Assembly (NCBI GenBank): GCA_024103275.1
Contig: JAGFIV010000001.1
Coordinates: 1-41,670, forward strand
DNA from: Flavobacteriales bacterium
GTDB lineage: Bacteria; Bacteroidota; Bacteroidia; Flavobacteriales_F; PHOS-HE28
Length of the DNA stretch: 41,670 nucleotides
Direction of reading: 5' to 3'
Part shown: positions 1 to 7,643 of the stretch, in pieces
Layout of the letters: every line of letters starts with the position of its first letter
How positions within the stretch are numbered: position 1 is the stretch's first letter
Position numbers and translations under genes: made by a program
The notes under the pieces: generated by a model
The model's input: only the letters and a program-made list of their open reading frames with translations
What the model was told of the DNA's origin: nothing
Database searches by the model: none

Positions 1-53
1 TGGAGAGTGGGGCGGGCCGGTCCCGGCCTGGGGCGAACGATGGAGAGTGGGGC
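1..53. repeat. 13-bp direct repeat at the left edge
   Basis: TGGAGAGTGGGGC occurs at 1-13 and again at 41-53, a period of 40 bases. The first copy starts exactly at the window edge, so it may be the last units of a longer tandem array outside the window. Only two copies are visible. Confidence 0.55.
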
Positions 54-126
54 TTTTGTTATCTTCGGGTCCGGTATGCTGGCCGTACGGGGGCCAATAT
101 AGGGCCACTGAAACGATTTTGAAATG

Positions 127-150
127 CCGTGTAGAATTATGACTACACGG
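127..150. other. perfect 8-bp inverted repeat
   Basis: CCGTGTAG (127-134) and CTACACGG (143-150) are exact reverse complements around an 8-base AT-rich loop. No T-run follows on either strand, so it is not a standard intrinsic terminator. It could be an operator or a hairpin in an untranslated RNA; nothing else identifies it. Confidence 0.35.
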
Positions 151-606
151 GTAAAGACGGTTCAAAGATCGAAAACGTTGGCCCACCCACCTGAAAAAAA
201 TGGACCTGCCCCGGTGAGAAGGATGGGGTCATGAGGGGGGCCATGATACCCGGATTATGCAATAGGGCTCGTTGCGAGGGTCGAAAGCGCAATGGCAGCA
301 GGGCTTTCGTTGAGGAGGAATGGCCCATGCTGTTCTGACGAAAGGAAAGCCAGTGAAATGCTTGCTGCCGCAGCGATTTCGGGCCGTAGTGGAAATCCTG
401 CTGCATATTCCCGGTGGTAGTGGCCACATGTGGTCGGTCCGGGCATTGTGGGAAGCTGCTGAAGCCCGTCCACCGGGGTACCGGGGAAACTTTTTGGGGC
501 CATGCGATGGCGCATAGGCCGGGCAAGGGATTTTTGGGGAACCGGGAAGCAGGCGCCCGCGTTACACGGGGATCTGGACGTGGCCTCCAAACTTTGGTGA
601 ACAGGC

Positions 607-2070
607 ATGCTATTCAATTCAGCGGACTTTGCCATTTTCCTGCCGGTCGTCTTCCTGCTCTATTGGTTCGCCACCGGGCGGAACCTCAGGGTGCAGAATG
701 CGCTGCTGCTGATTTCCAGCTATTTCTTCTATGCCTGCTGGGATTGGCGGTTCCTGTTCCTGCTGTTGTTCTCCACCTTGTTGGACTACTTCACGGGACT
801 GCGGATGTGCGACTCGCGCAACAAGGCGGCCCGCAAATTCTGGTTCCTGCTCAGCGTGATCATCAACCTCGGCTTTCTCGGGGTGTTCAAGTACTACAAT
901 TTCTTCGCCGCATCCTTCGCCGAGGCCATGGCCCAGCTCGGGGTGCAGGTCAACCCGCGCACCTTGGACGTCATCCTGCCCGTGGGTATCTCGTTCTATA
1001 CGTTCCACGGCCTGTCCTATGTGATCGACATCTACAAGGAGCGCATCAAGGCCGAACGCAATTTCATCGATTACGCGGTGTTCGTGAGCTTCTTTCCCTT
1101 GCTGGTCGCGGGTCCCATCGAACGCGCCACCCATCTGCTGCCGCAGATCAAGAGGCAACGGGTGTTTGACTACGGGAAGGCCGTGGACGGCCTTCGCCAG
1201 ATCCTTTGGGGCCTGTTCAAGAAGATCGTGATCGCGGACAATTGCGCGGAATACGTGAACCTGATCTTCAACGGGCCATCGGCGCAGCCAGGCAGCACCT
1301 TGCTGTTGGGTGCCGTGCTCTTCGCCTTCCAGATCTATGGCGACTTCTCCGGCTATTCCGACATTGCCATCGGCACCGCCCGCCTCTTCGGCATCGAACT
1401 GCTGCGCAACTTCGCCTACCCCTACTTCTCGCGCGACATCGCCGAGTTCTGGCGCCGATGGCACATCTCGCTGTCCACCTGGTTCAGGGACTACCTGTAC
1501 ATCCCTTTGGGGGGCAGCCGGGGGTCCAACTGGATGAAGGTGCGCAACACCTTCATCATCTTCGTGGTCAGCGGCTTTTGGCACGGTGCCAATTGGACCT
1601 TCATCGTGTGGGGTGCGCTGAATGCGGTGTACTTCCTGCCGCTGCTGCTCACCAAGCGCAACCGCGCCAATCTGGAAACGGTGGCACAGGGAAAGGCCCT
1701 GCCCACGCCGCGTGAACTGGCCAACATGGCCCTCACCTTTACCCTCACGGTGCTGGCCTGGATCTTCTTCAGGGCGGAGGACATGGGCCATGCCATCACC
1801 TACTTGGGCGGCATCTTCCAATCCTCCTTGTTCTCCCCGCCCTCCTTGGCGGCCACGGGCCACATCCCCAAGATCACCTTGACCGTGCTGTCCGGGCTCA
1901 TCATCCTGTTCACAGGTGTTGAATGGGCGGGCAGGGAACGGAAGCATGCCTTGGAGCGCCTGGGGCTCGGATGGAGGCCGGTGGTCCGCCAGGCCATGTA
2001 CTATGCCGTGATCTTCTCCATCTTCTGGATGGCAGGTGACGATCAACAATTCATCTATTTCCAGTTCTGA
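607..2070 (+). CDS. MBOAT family O-acyltransferase (AlgI-like)
   Basis: Predicted polytopic inner-membrane O-acyltransferase of the MBOAT/AlgI family, which passes acyl groups across the membrane to an exported polysaccharide or other substrate. The 487-residue length is normal for AlgI/DltB-like proteins, and hydrophobic segments run along its whole length. The diagnostic block RRWHISLSTWFRDYLYIPLGG-like lies near residues 283-302, including His286. The catalytic motif GFWHG follows, with His326. The start at 607 lies just after AAACTTTG (589-596), a near-match to a -7 box. The next gene begins 6 bases after the stop and encodes an SGNH-like partner, the usual two-gene arrangement for transfer of acetyl from the cytoplasm to a periplasmic acceptor. 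The acceptor polymer cannot be told from the sequence. Confidence 0.9.
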   Translation: MLFNSADFAIFLPVVFLLYWFATGRNLRVQNALLLISSYFFYACWDWRFLFLLLFSTLLDYFTGLRMCDSRNKAARKFWFLLSVIINLGFLGVFKYYNFFAASFAEAMAQLGVQVNPRTLDVILPVGISFYTFHGLSYVIDIYKERIKAERNFIDYAVFVSFFPLLVAGPIERATHLLPQIKRQRVFDYGKAVDGLRQILWGLFKKIVIADNCAEYVNLIFNGPSAQPGSTLLLGAVLFAFQIYGDFSGYSDIAIGTARLFGIELLRNFAYPYFSRDIAEFWRRWHISLSTWFRDYLYIPLGGSRGSNWMKVRNTFIIFVVSGFWHGANWTFIVWGALNAVYFLPLLLTKRNRANLETVAQGKALPTPRELANMALTFTLTVLAWIFFRAEDMGHAITYLGGIFQSSLFSPPSLAATGHIPKITLTVLSGLIILFTGVEWAGRERKHALERLGLGWRPVVRQAMYYAVIFSIFWMAGDDQQFIYFQF

Positions 2071-2076
2071 GGGCAC

Positions 2077-3132
2077 ATGCGACGATTCATCCTGAAGACC
2101 TGCCTGTTCGTCGCCCCGTTCGCCTTGGGCTATGTGCTCACCATTTCGTTCTACACCACGGCCGAGACGTACGACCTGATGAGGATCGGATTGATCCCGG
2201 ACTTGGCGGGCAAAACGTCGGACCGTTTCCAGGAGGCATTCCGGAGGCCCTTCCATTTCCGCCCTTATGCCCCCGGCGACACCGGGAAGGCGGACGTCCT
2301 GATCATCGGGGATTCGTTCAGCGACCAGGAGAACTATGGCTATGACAACTATTTGGCCGAGAGCGTGAATGTGCTGCACCTGGGGCGTGCATTATCGGGC
2401 AACCAGATGGAAACCTTGCACGGCTTGATCAACGGCGGGTTCTTTGATCGGGAGCCGGTCAGGTATGTGGTTTTGGAATGCGTGGAGCGTGATTTCGTGC
2501 GCATCGGCAGGGAGATGGATACCACGCGGGTCATCGACCGGGCCGCATTGGACAGCATGTGGGAACGACAGGTGCGGAAGAAGCCCAACCTGGGCTACAA
2601 GTTCTTCTCGAGCACCACCTACAAATTCCCGTATGAGTTCATCCGATACCTCACCCGACATGATTACTTGTCCAATGGGCAGACCTACAATGTCGACCTG
2701 ACCACCGATACGCTGTTTTCCAACGGCCTGGACAAATTGTTCTTCTTCCACCAGGACCTGGATAACACGGACCTCAATAACGACGGCACCGCGGTGCAGG
2801 GCCTGAACGACGCGTTGAACAAGCTGGCGCACAAGCTCCATGATCGTGGGACGGGCCTCATCGTACTGGTGGCACCGGACAAGTACGATGCCTATTACGA
2901 GTTCATCCGGGAAAAGCAGCGCTTCCCGAGGCCGTTGTTCTTCACCCTCATGGATCCCTTGCCGAAGGATTACCTGTACGTGGATTCAAAAAGCCTCGTG
3001 ACTGCCGGGATGGGCCGGCATACCGACGTCTATTTCCCGGGCGACACGCATTGGTCGCCCTTTGCCTCCGTGGCGGTGGCCCGGGCCATTGCGGACATGG
3101 TGCGGGAGCAGGGGGGCGGTGGCGGGCAGTAG
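2077..3132 (+). CDS. AlgJ/AlgX-like SGNH-fold acyltransferase partner
   Basis: Predicted membrane-anchored periplasmic SGNH-fold protein of 351 residues, likely the second half of the O-acylation pair with the upstream MBOAT protein. An N-terminal hydrophobic segment (about residues 5-25) acts as signal anchor. The serine block reads IIGDSFS with Ser80. Near the C-terminus the block GDTHW supplies Asp323 and His325, the DxxH-type acid/base pair expected of AlgJ/AlgX and DltD-like enzymes. Overall similarity to AlgJ is judged from these motifs and from the neighbour, not from an alignment. The gene starts 6 bases after the MBOAT stop, so the two are almost certainly co-transcribed. A glycine-rich tail ends the protein. 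Confidence 0.75.
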   Translation: MRRFILKTCLFVAPFALGYVLTISFYTTAETYDLMRIGLIPDLAGKTSDRFQEAFRRPFHFRPYAPGDTGKADVLIIGDSFSDQENYGYDNYLAESVNVLHLGRALSGNQMETLHGLINGGFFDREPVRYVVLECVERDFVRIGREMDTTRVIDRAALDSMWERQVRKKPNLGYKFFSSTTYKFPYEFIRYLTRHDYLSNGQTYNVDLTTDTLFSNGLDKLFFFHQDLDNTDLNNDGTAVQGLNDALNKLAHKLHDRGTGLIVLVAPDKYDAYYEFIREKQRFPRPLFFTLMDPLPKDYLYVDSKSLVTAGMGRHTDVYFPGDTHWSPFASVAVARAIADMVREQGGGGGQ

Positions 3133-3184
3133 GGCTGGCCGGGCGGTGCATGGCCGACCGTTCCCATCGGGATCGGCGGCATGC

Positions 3185-3192
3185 TATATTTG
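3185..3192 (+). promoter_or_regulatory. -7 promoter box TATATTTG
   Basis: TATATTTG matches the Bacteroidota primary-sigma consensus TAnnTTTG exactly and lies 42 bases before the ATG at 3235. It argues for that start rather than the in-frame ATG at 3181, since the promoter would otherwise lie inside the coding region. A clear -33 TTG is not visible. Confidence 0.5.
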
Positions 3193-3234
3193 AAGAAGCC
3201 TTACGGTTCCGGACACCCGGCGAAGGATTTCCAG

Positions 3235-4776
3235 ATGAAGCCCAGCAACGAGCTTTTCGACCTGATCAAGTCCCTGACGAAATCGGAGAAGCGCTTCTTC
3301 AAGCTGCATTCATCCTTGCAGAGCGGTGAAAAGAACTACTTGCGGATCTTCGATGCCGTTGACCGGCAGAAGGAATATGATGAGGAGGCCATCAAGAAGC
3401 AATTTGCCAAGGAGACCTTCGTGCGGCATTTTCCCTCGGAGAAGAACCATTTGTACAAGCTCATCCTGAAGGCGCTGCGGGCCTTCCACGCGGAATCGAG
3501 CATTACCGGGGTGCTGAAGCAGCATATCAACAACATCGAGATCCTCTTTGGCAAGGCGCTATATGAGGAAGCGAACAAGGTGCTGGTGCGCGCCAAGCGG
3601 ATCGCCCGCGAGCATGAGCGGTTCTACCTGTGGTTCGAGCTGCTGGCCTGGGAAAAGAACCTGTTGGAGGAAGCCTATCAGTCCGGGAATTTCACCCAGG
3701 ACCTGGAAGCGTTGATCCGCGAGGAGGAAATGGTGCTGGCCAAGCTGAAAAACCTGGCGACCTATAACGTGCTCTACTCCAAGATCAATTACGTGTTCCG
3801 CAGCGGTGGCTATGTGCGCACCGATGAGGAGCACGCCATCGTGGAGGAGATCAGCGGCCATCCCCTGATCAAGGGAAAGGATACGGCCTTGAGCAACAGG
3901 GCCAGCACCATTTGCCACTATACCCAGGGCTTTTGCAGCTGGGCACGGCGGGATTGGGCCACGAGCTATGCCAAGTTCCGGCGCGTGAAAGAGATCCTGG
4001 ACAAGCATCCGCAATTGAGGAAGGACCTGCCCAAGCGGTACGTGCGAACGCTGTATTACCTGATCCAATGCGAGATCGAGCTGGGCGACCATGCCCATGT
4101 TGAACAGGACATCCTCAAGCTGCGCGCACTGCCGGAGGAACCCGGTTTCGGCGACATCGATATCCGCGTACTGGTATTCTGCAACAGCCACTTGGTCGAA
4201 TTGCGCCTGTACGACCGTACCGGCGAATTCACCAACGGGCTGGCACTGGAACCCGAGGTGGAACGGGGCATGGCGGCGTGGGGCAACCGCCTGCCGAAGG
4301 AATATGAACTGGAGTTCTACTTCCTGCTCTCAACGGTGAATTTCGGCGCCGGGCAGATGAACCGGGCCTTGTACTGGCTGAACAAGGTGCTGAACGACCC
4401 GGAGCCCATGCTCCGGCAGGACATCTTTACCTATGCCCGCCTGTTCAACCTGGTGGTGCACTACGAGCTGGGCAACTACGACCTGCTCGAGTACATCGTC
4501 AGGAGCACGCAGCGCTACCTGAGCAAGCGCCAGCGTGCTTACGGTGTCGAGGCGGCGCTTATCGAGCACATCAGGAAACTGGCGCGCAACGGCACCCCTG
4601 CGGCCAGGCATGCGCTCTTCGTTTCCCTGCGGAGGCACCTGGATGCCTTGATGCAGGACCCCAATGAGAGCACGGTGCTGAAATACTTCAACATCTGCGC
4701 ATGGGTGGATTCCAAGGTCGATGACCTATCCTTCGCCGAGGTGGTGAAGCGGAAGCAAGCAGCCCAAGCCACTTGA
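3235..4776 (+). CDS. hypothetical helical protein, 513 aa
   Basis: I do not recognise a named family. The 513-residue product has no signal peptide or membrane segment and is rich in charged residues and predicted helix. A basic N-terminal part (NELFDLIKSLTKSEKRFFK near residues 4-22) is followed by amphipathic helices of about 35 residues that resemble TPR-like solenoids. It probably acts in the cytoplasm. The ATG at 3235 is chosen over 3181 because the -7 box at 3185-3192 lies between them and the intervening residues look non-coding. It converges on the PorE-like gene, with only 6 bases between the two stop codons and no visible terminator. Confidence 0.75.
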   Translation: MKPSNELFDLIKSLTKSEKRFFKLHSSLQSGEKNYLRIFDAVDRQKEYDEEAIKKQFAKETFVRHFPSEKNHLYKLILKALRAFHAESSITGVLKQHINNIEILFGKALYEEANKVLVRAKRIAREHERFYLWFELLAWEKNLLEEAYQSGNFTQDLEALIREEEMVLAKLKNLATYNVLYSKINYVFRSGGYVRTDEEHAIVEEISGHPLIKGKDTALSNRASTICHYTQGFCSWARRDWATSYAKFRRVKEILDKHPQLRKDLPKRYVRTLYYLIQCEIELGDHAHVEQDILKLRALPEEPGFGDIDIRVLVFCNSHLVELRLYDRTGEFTNGLALEPEVERGMAAWGNRLPKEYELEFYFLLSTVNFGAGQMNRALYWLNKVLNDPEPMLRQDIFTYARLFNLVVHYELGNYDLLEYIVRSTQRYLSKRQRAYGVEAALIEHIRKLARNGTPAARHALFVSLRRHLDALMQDPNESTVLKYFNICAWVDSKVDDLSFAEVVKRKQAAQAT

Positions 4777-4782
4777 CCCCTC

Positions 4783-6693
4783 TTATTCGGAGGCCTGGGC
4801 AGGAAGCCCTGCAATGATCTTGAACTCCGTGCGCCGGTTGGCTTGGTGCTCCTCCTCGGTGCAGGCCACGCCGTTGCGGCAGCCGTTCACCAACATGGTC
4901 TCCCCGTATCCCCGGGCGATCAGGCTCTCCGCGGGAACCCCTCGGCGGATGAGGTAGTCCACGGCACTGCGTGCCCGTGCATCGCTCAATACCAGGTTGT
5001 AGAGGTCACCGCCCCGGCTGTCGGTGTGCGAGCCCAGCTCGAAGACGATCCCCGGGTTTTCAAGGAACAGATGGGCCAGCTTGTCCAGTTCCTTGGCCGC
5101 ATCCGGCCGGATGTCCCACTTGTCATAGTCGTAGTAGATGTTGGGCACCACGATGGGCTTGTCCGGCACCATGGGATGCATGCGGATATCGCCGCGCAAG
5201 GTGGTGCTGATGCCCAGGCCCACCGTGCCCACCATGATGCTCTGGCTCAACATGCCGTCCGCCTCCGAACGAATGGTATAGGCGCGGTTCGCACCCAAGG
5301 GGAAACGGAAATTCCCATGCGCGTCCGCGGTATCCCGCAAGGTCATCAGGTCCGCCAGATTATGCAAGGTGACCAGGGCATGGGGTACCGGACTGCCATC
5401 ATCCGCATTCGTGATCGTGCCGGCCAGGTCGAAGGTGGGCGGGCGGACTTCGATGGCATGGATCCAATCGGTCCCCGAACGGGTGCTGCTGAGGAATCCG
5501 CTGGTGCCTGAGCCGTTCAGCCAAAGACCGAAGTCGTCGCGTGTGCTGTTCACCGGATAGCCCATGTTCCGCGGTTCGCTCCAGAATTCCCCTTCCCGGT
5601 GGGTCTCGAAAATGTCCAGGCCGCCCATGTTTTCATGCCCCGTGCTGGAGAAATAGAAGGCGTCGCCCACCACCGTGGGGAACATCTCGTCACCCGATGT
5701 GTTGATGGTCGGTCCCATGTTGACCGGGGCCGACCAGCCGGTGCCCAGGTTCGTGCAGTACCACAGGTCCTTGCCGCCAAGCCCGCCCGGCATGTCGCTG
5801 GTGAAGTACAGGATGCTTCCATCATTGCTCAGCGCCGGATGCCCCACCGAATAATTGTCGCTGTTGTAGGCAAATTCGCTGATGTTGCCCCATTCGCCAT
5901 TGTCCTGGAGGCTGGCGCGGAAGAGCTTGAGATTGCTGATGTTGTTCCCGTCCTTGAGCAGCTTGCGCCCGCCGTAGTAATTGCTGCGGGTGAAGTAAAG
6001 GGTACGGCCATCATTGCAGACCACGCCCGGGCCTTCGTGGAAGGGGCCGTTCACCGATCCCTTCAGCGGAACGGGTTGGCCGGTGGCGTCGCCGGACGCA
6101 TCAATGGTGATGGTATACAGGTCCGCGAACGACTGGCCGGACCACGGGTCGCGGCTGGCCGGGGCGACATCTCGCTGGCCGGTGAACAGCAGTCCCCCCT
6201 GGTACGGCGTTGCCGCATAGGCACTGGACAGGCCGGTGAAATGAAGCATGCGCGCCCCGTATTTGCTGCTGTCCTTGTAGAACGTGCGGAAGCCTTGGCA
6301 AGCTCCGATCAGCATGGCCACGTCCTTGCGCTCGGGGCTCGAATCCCACGCGCGCTTGAGCAAGGACTCGGCTTCCCCGTAGCGCCCCATGGCCATTAGC
6401 AGGCGGCCGTATTCGAATGCGTCATTGCCCGTCAGTGCGGCGATCTGTTCGGCCTGGGCATAGTGTGCGGCGGCTTGTTCCACCTTGTTTTGCTTGCTTT
6501 CAGCCAAGGCTGCCTGCAGCAGGATATCCCGGTCGGGGCCGTGCTTCAACGCCTTGTTGAAGTGGCCTTCGGCCTTGCTGTAGGCAAGCAAGGCCATGGC
6601 TTGCCGGCCTTGCCGCACGTGGTAGCCGGCACAAGAGGCCAGCAGCAGCACCACCACCGATGCCGCTATCAAGGAGAGCAGGTTCTTGCGCAT
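4783..6693 (-). CDS. PorE-like OmpA-family lipoprotein (T9SS-associated)
   Basis: Predicted outer-membrane lipoprotein (636 aa) that would tie a T9SS surface complex to peptidoglycan. The domain order is a lipobox signal peptide (LLLASC, Cys21), TPR-like helices about 30-125, a PD40/WD40-like beta-propeller about 150-415 with several YFTS-type blades, a carboxypeptidase-regulatory beta-sandwich about 420-495, and an OmpA C-terminal peptidoglycan-binding domain about 518-630 (ELGSHTDSRG, then ARGYGE). This order is that of PorE of the type IX secretion apparatus. The start ATG overlaps the PorP/SprF stop by one base (TGATG), so translation is coupled. Many Bacteroidota encode extra paralogues of this set beside individual adhesins, and this is more likely such a dedicated copy than the core PorE. 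The assignment rests on domain order and neighbours. Confidence 0.88.
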   Translation of the reverse strand: MRKNLLSLIAASVVVLLLASCAGYHVRQGRQAMALLAYSKAEGHFNKALKHGPDRDILLQAALAESKQNKVEQAAAHYAQAEQIAALTGNDAFEYGRLLMAMGRYGEAESLLKRAWDSSPERKDVAMLIGACQGFRTFYKDSSKYGARMLHFTGLSSAYAATPYQGGLLFTGQRDVAPASRDPWSGQSFADLYTITIDASGDATGQPVPLKGSVNGPFHEGPGVVCNDGRTLYFTRSNYYGGRKLLKDGNNISNLKLFRASLQDNGEWGNISEFAYNSDNYSVGHPALSNDGSILYFTSDMPGGLGGKDLWYCTNLGTGWSAPVNMGPTINTSGDEMFPTVVGDAFYFSSTGHENMGGLDIFETHREGEFWSEPRNMGYPVNSTRDDFGLWLNGSGTSGFLSSTRSGTDWIHAIEVRPPTFDLAGTITNADDGSPVPHALVTLHNLADLMTLRDTADAHGNFRFPLGANRAYTIRSEADGMLSQSIMVGTVGLGISTTLRGDIRMHPMVPDKPIVVPNIYYDYDKWDIRPDAAKELDKLAHLFLENPGIVFELGSHTDSRGGDLYNLVLSDARARSAVDYLIRRGVPAESLIARGYGETMLVNGCRNGVACTEEEHQANRRTEFKIIAGLPAQASE

Positions 6694-7625
6694 CAGAAGT
6701 ACCGCGGGTTTTTGATCATCACCGGTTCACGCCCCAGGTCGATGCCCAGCATTACCTCGTGGGAGCCTCCATTGTACCGCCGCAACGCGGAGGTGGTCAT
6801 GTCGTAGGCATATCCTGCCCGGAACATGGGACTGATCTGGTATTCAACCATGGCGACGATGGCATCACCCGTGCGGTACCCTGCGCCCAGCCAGAAGCGT
6901 TCCTTGAACAGGACGTTGAGGTTCAGGTCCACCTCGGGCGGGGCCTGTTGCTGGTATTTCAGCAGCACGCTGGGCTTGAGGTCGAAGTTGTCATTCAGTT
7001 CAAACACATGCCCGGCGTTGAAGTAGTAGTGCTGGGTGAAATAATGATCAGGGGTGGTGGCGAGGTCGGTCACCAGTTGCTTGTCGGCGGCCTGCAGGGT
7101 GGGGACCGAAAGGCCGATGTAGGTCCGTTCATCATGCCAGTAGAGGCCAAAACCGAATTTTCCCACTGCGGCGTTGCTGATGTTGCCTTGGTACACGGCA
7201 TCCTGGGCATCCCAATAGACCAGGTCGCTGAGGTTGGCGGTGTACATGGAGACCCCCGCCTTCAGCCCGAAAGCGAGATGGCCCCGGGTACCGGTGCGGA
7301 TCCTGTAGGCATATTGGGCGGCCACCTCCATGTCGCGGCTCACGCCGATCCGGTCGTGGCTGAAGGTGAGGCCCAGCCCCATCTTGCCGTCCATCATCGG
7401 CGCATCCACGCCGAGGAGGTTGGTACGTGGGGCACCTTCCATGCCCACCCATTGGCTGCGGTGCAGGGCCGTGGCGGTGGCGTACGGATGGCTGCCCGCA
7501 TAGGCCGGGTTGAGGAAGAGCCCGTTGAACATGTACTGGCTGGTCATCAGCTCCTGTTGGGCGCTGGCGGCCATGCCAAGAAACACCGCCAGGGCGGCTG
7601 AAAGGGGGATACGTAGGCTGCGCAT
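6693..7625 (-). CDS. PorP/SprF family T9SS outer-membrane protein
   Basis: A 310-residue outer-membrane beta-barrel of the PorP/SprF family, which works with type IX secretion to hold a type-B-sorted adhesin at the cell surface. It begins with a signal peptide ending near ASAQ and then shows the family start EQ-like QELMTSQYMFNGLFLNPAYAGS and the conserved RSQWVG block near residue 58. Alternating beta-strands run to the C-terminus, which ends in aromatic F. It lies 18 bases after the SprB-like gene and overlaps the PorE-like gene by one base. In Flavobacterium johnsoniae SprF is needed for SprB secretion; the same adhesin-PorP order here suggests that this protein serves the giant protein upstream. 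Confidence 0.92.
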   Translation of the reverse strand: MRSLRIPLSAALAVFLGMAASAQQELMTSQYMFNGLFLNPAYAGSHPYATATALHRSQWVGMEGAPRTNLLGVDAPMMDGKMGLGLTFSHDRIGVSRDMEVAAQYAYRIRTGTRGHLAFGLKAGVSMYTANLSDLVYWDAQDAVYQGNISNAAVGKFGFGLYWHDERTYIGLSVPTLQAADKQLVTDLATTPDHYFTQHYYFNAGHVFELNDNFDLKPSVLLKYQQQAPPEVDLNLNVLFKERFWLGAGYRTGDAIVAMVEYQISPMFRAGYAYDMTTSALRRYNGGSHEVMLGIDLGREPVMIKNPRYF

Positions 7626-7643
7626 GGTCGTTTTTCTTTGGGC

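Larger units (their letters stand above)
1..606. other. 606-base stretch without a recognisable gene
   Basis: No reading frame here gives a protein that resembles a known family; the open frames are short, overlapping and lack a convincing start. What can be seen is a 13-bp direct repeat at both 1-13 and 41-53, a perfect 8-bp hairpin at 127-150, and a run of GC-rich sequence up to the MBOAT gene. The last 20 bases contain AAACTTTG (589-596), one base off the Bacteroidota -7 box TAnnTTTG, 10 bases before the ATG at 607. I see no tRNA, rRNA or transposase remnant. It may be a long regulatory leader, a decayed gene, or the end of a repeat that continues left of the window. Confidence 0.5.

Noticed and set aside
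95..115. A possible cobalamin riboswitch suggested by GCCACTG near 103-109
   Set aside because: Only this short word is present; the longer conserved boxes and helices of the riboswitch are not found around it.
143..526. Short open frames in the left 600 bases as genes or transposase remnants
   Set aside because: They overlap on both strands, lack recognisable motifs, and none has a promoter box or a plausible start context.
619..2379. A 586-codon open frame on the minus strand opposite the MBOAT gene
   Set aside because: The translated product is Glu/Gln/Val/His-rich shadow sequence with no motif, whereas the plus strand encodes a complete MBOAT protein.
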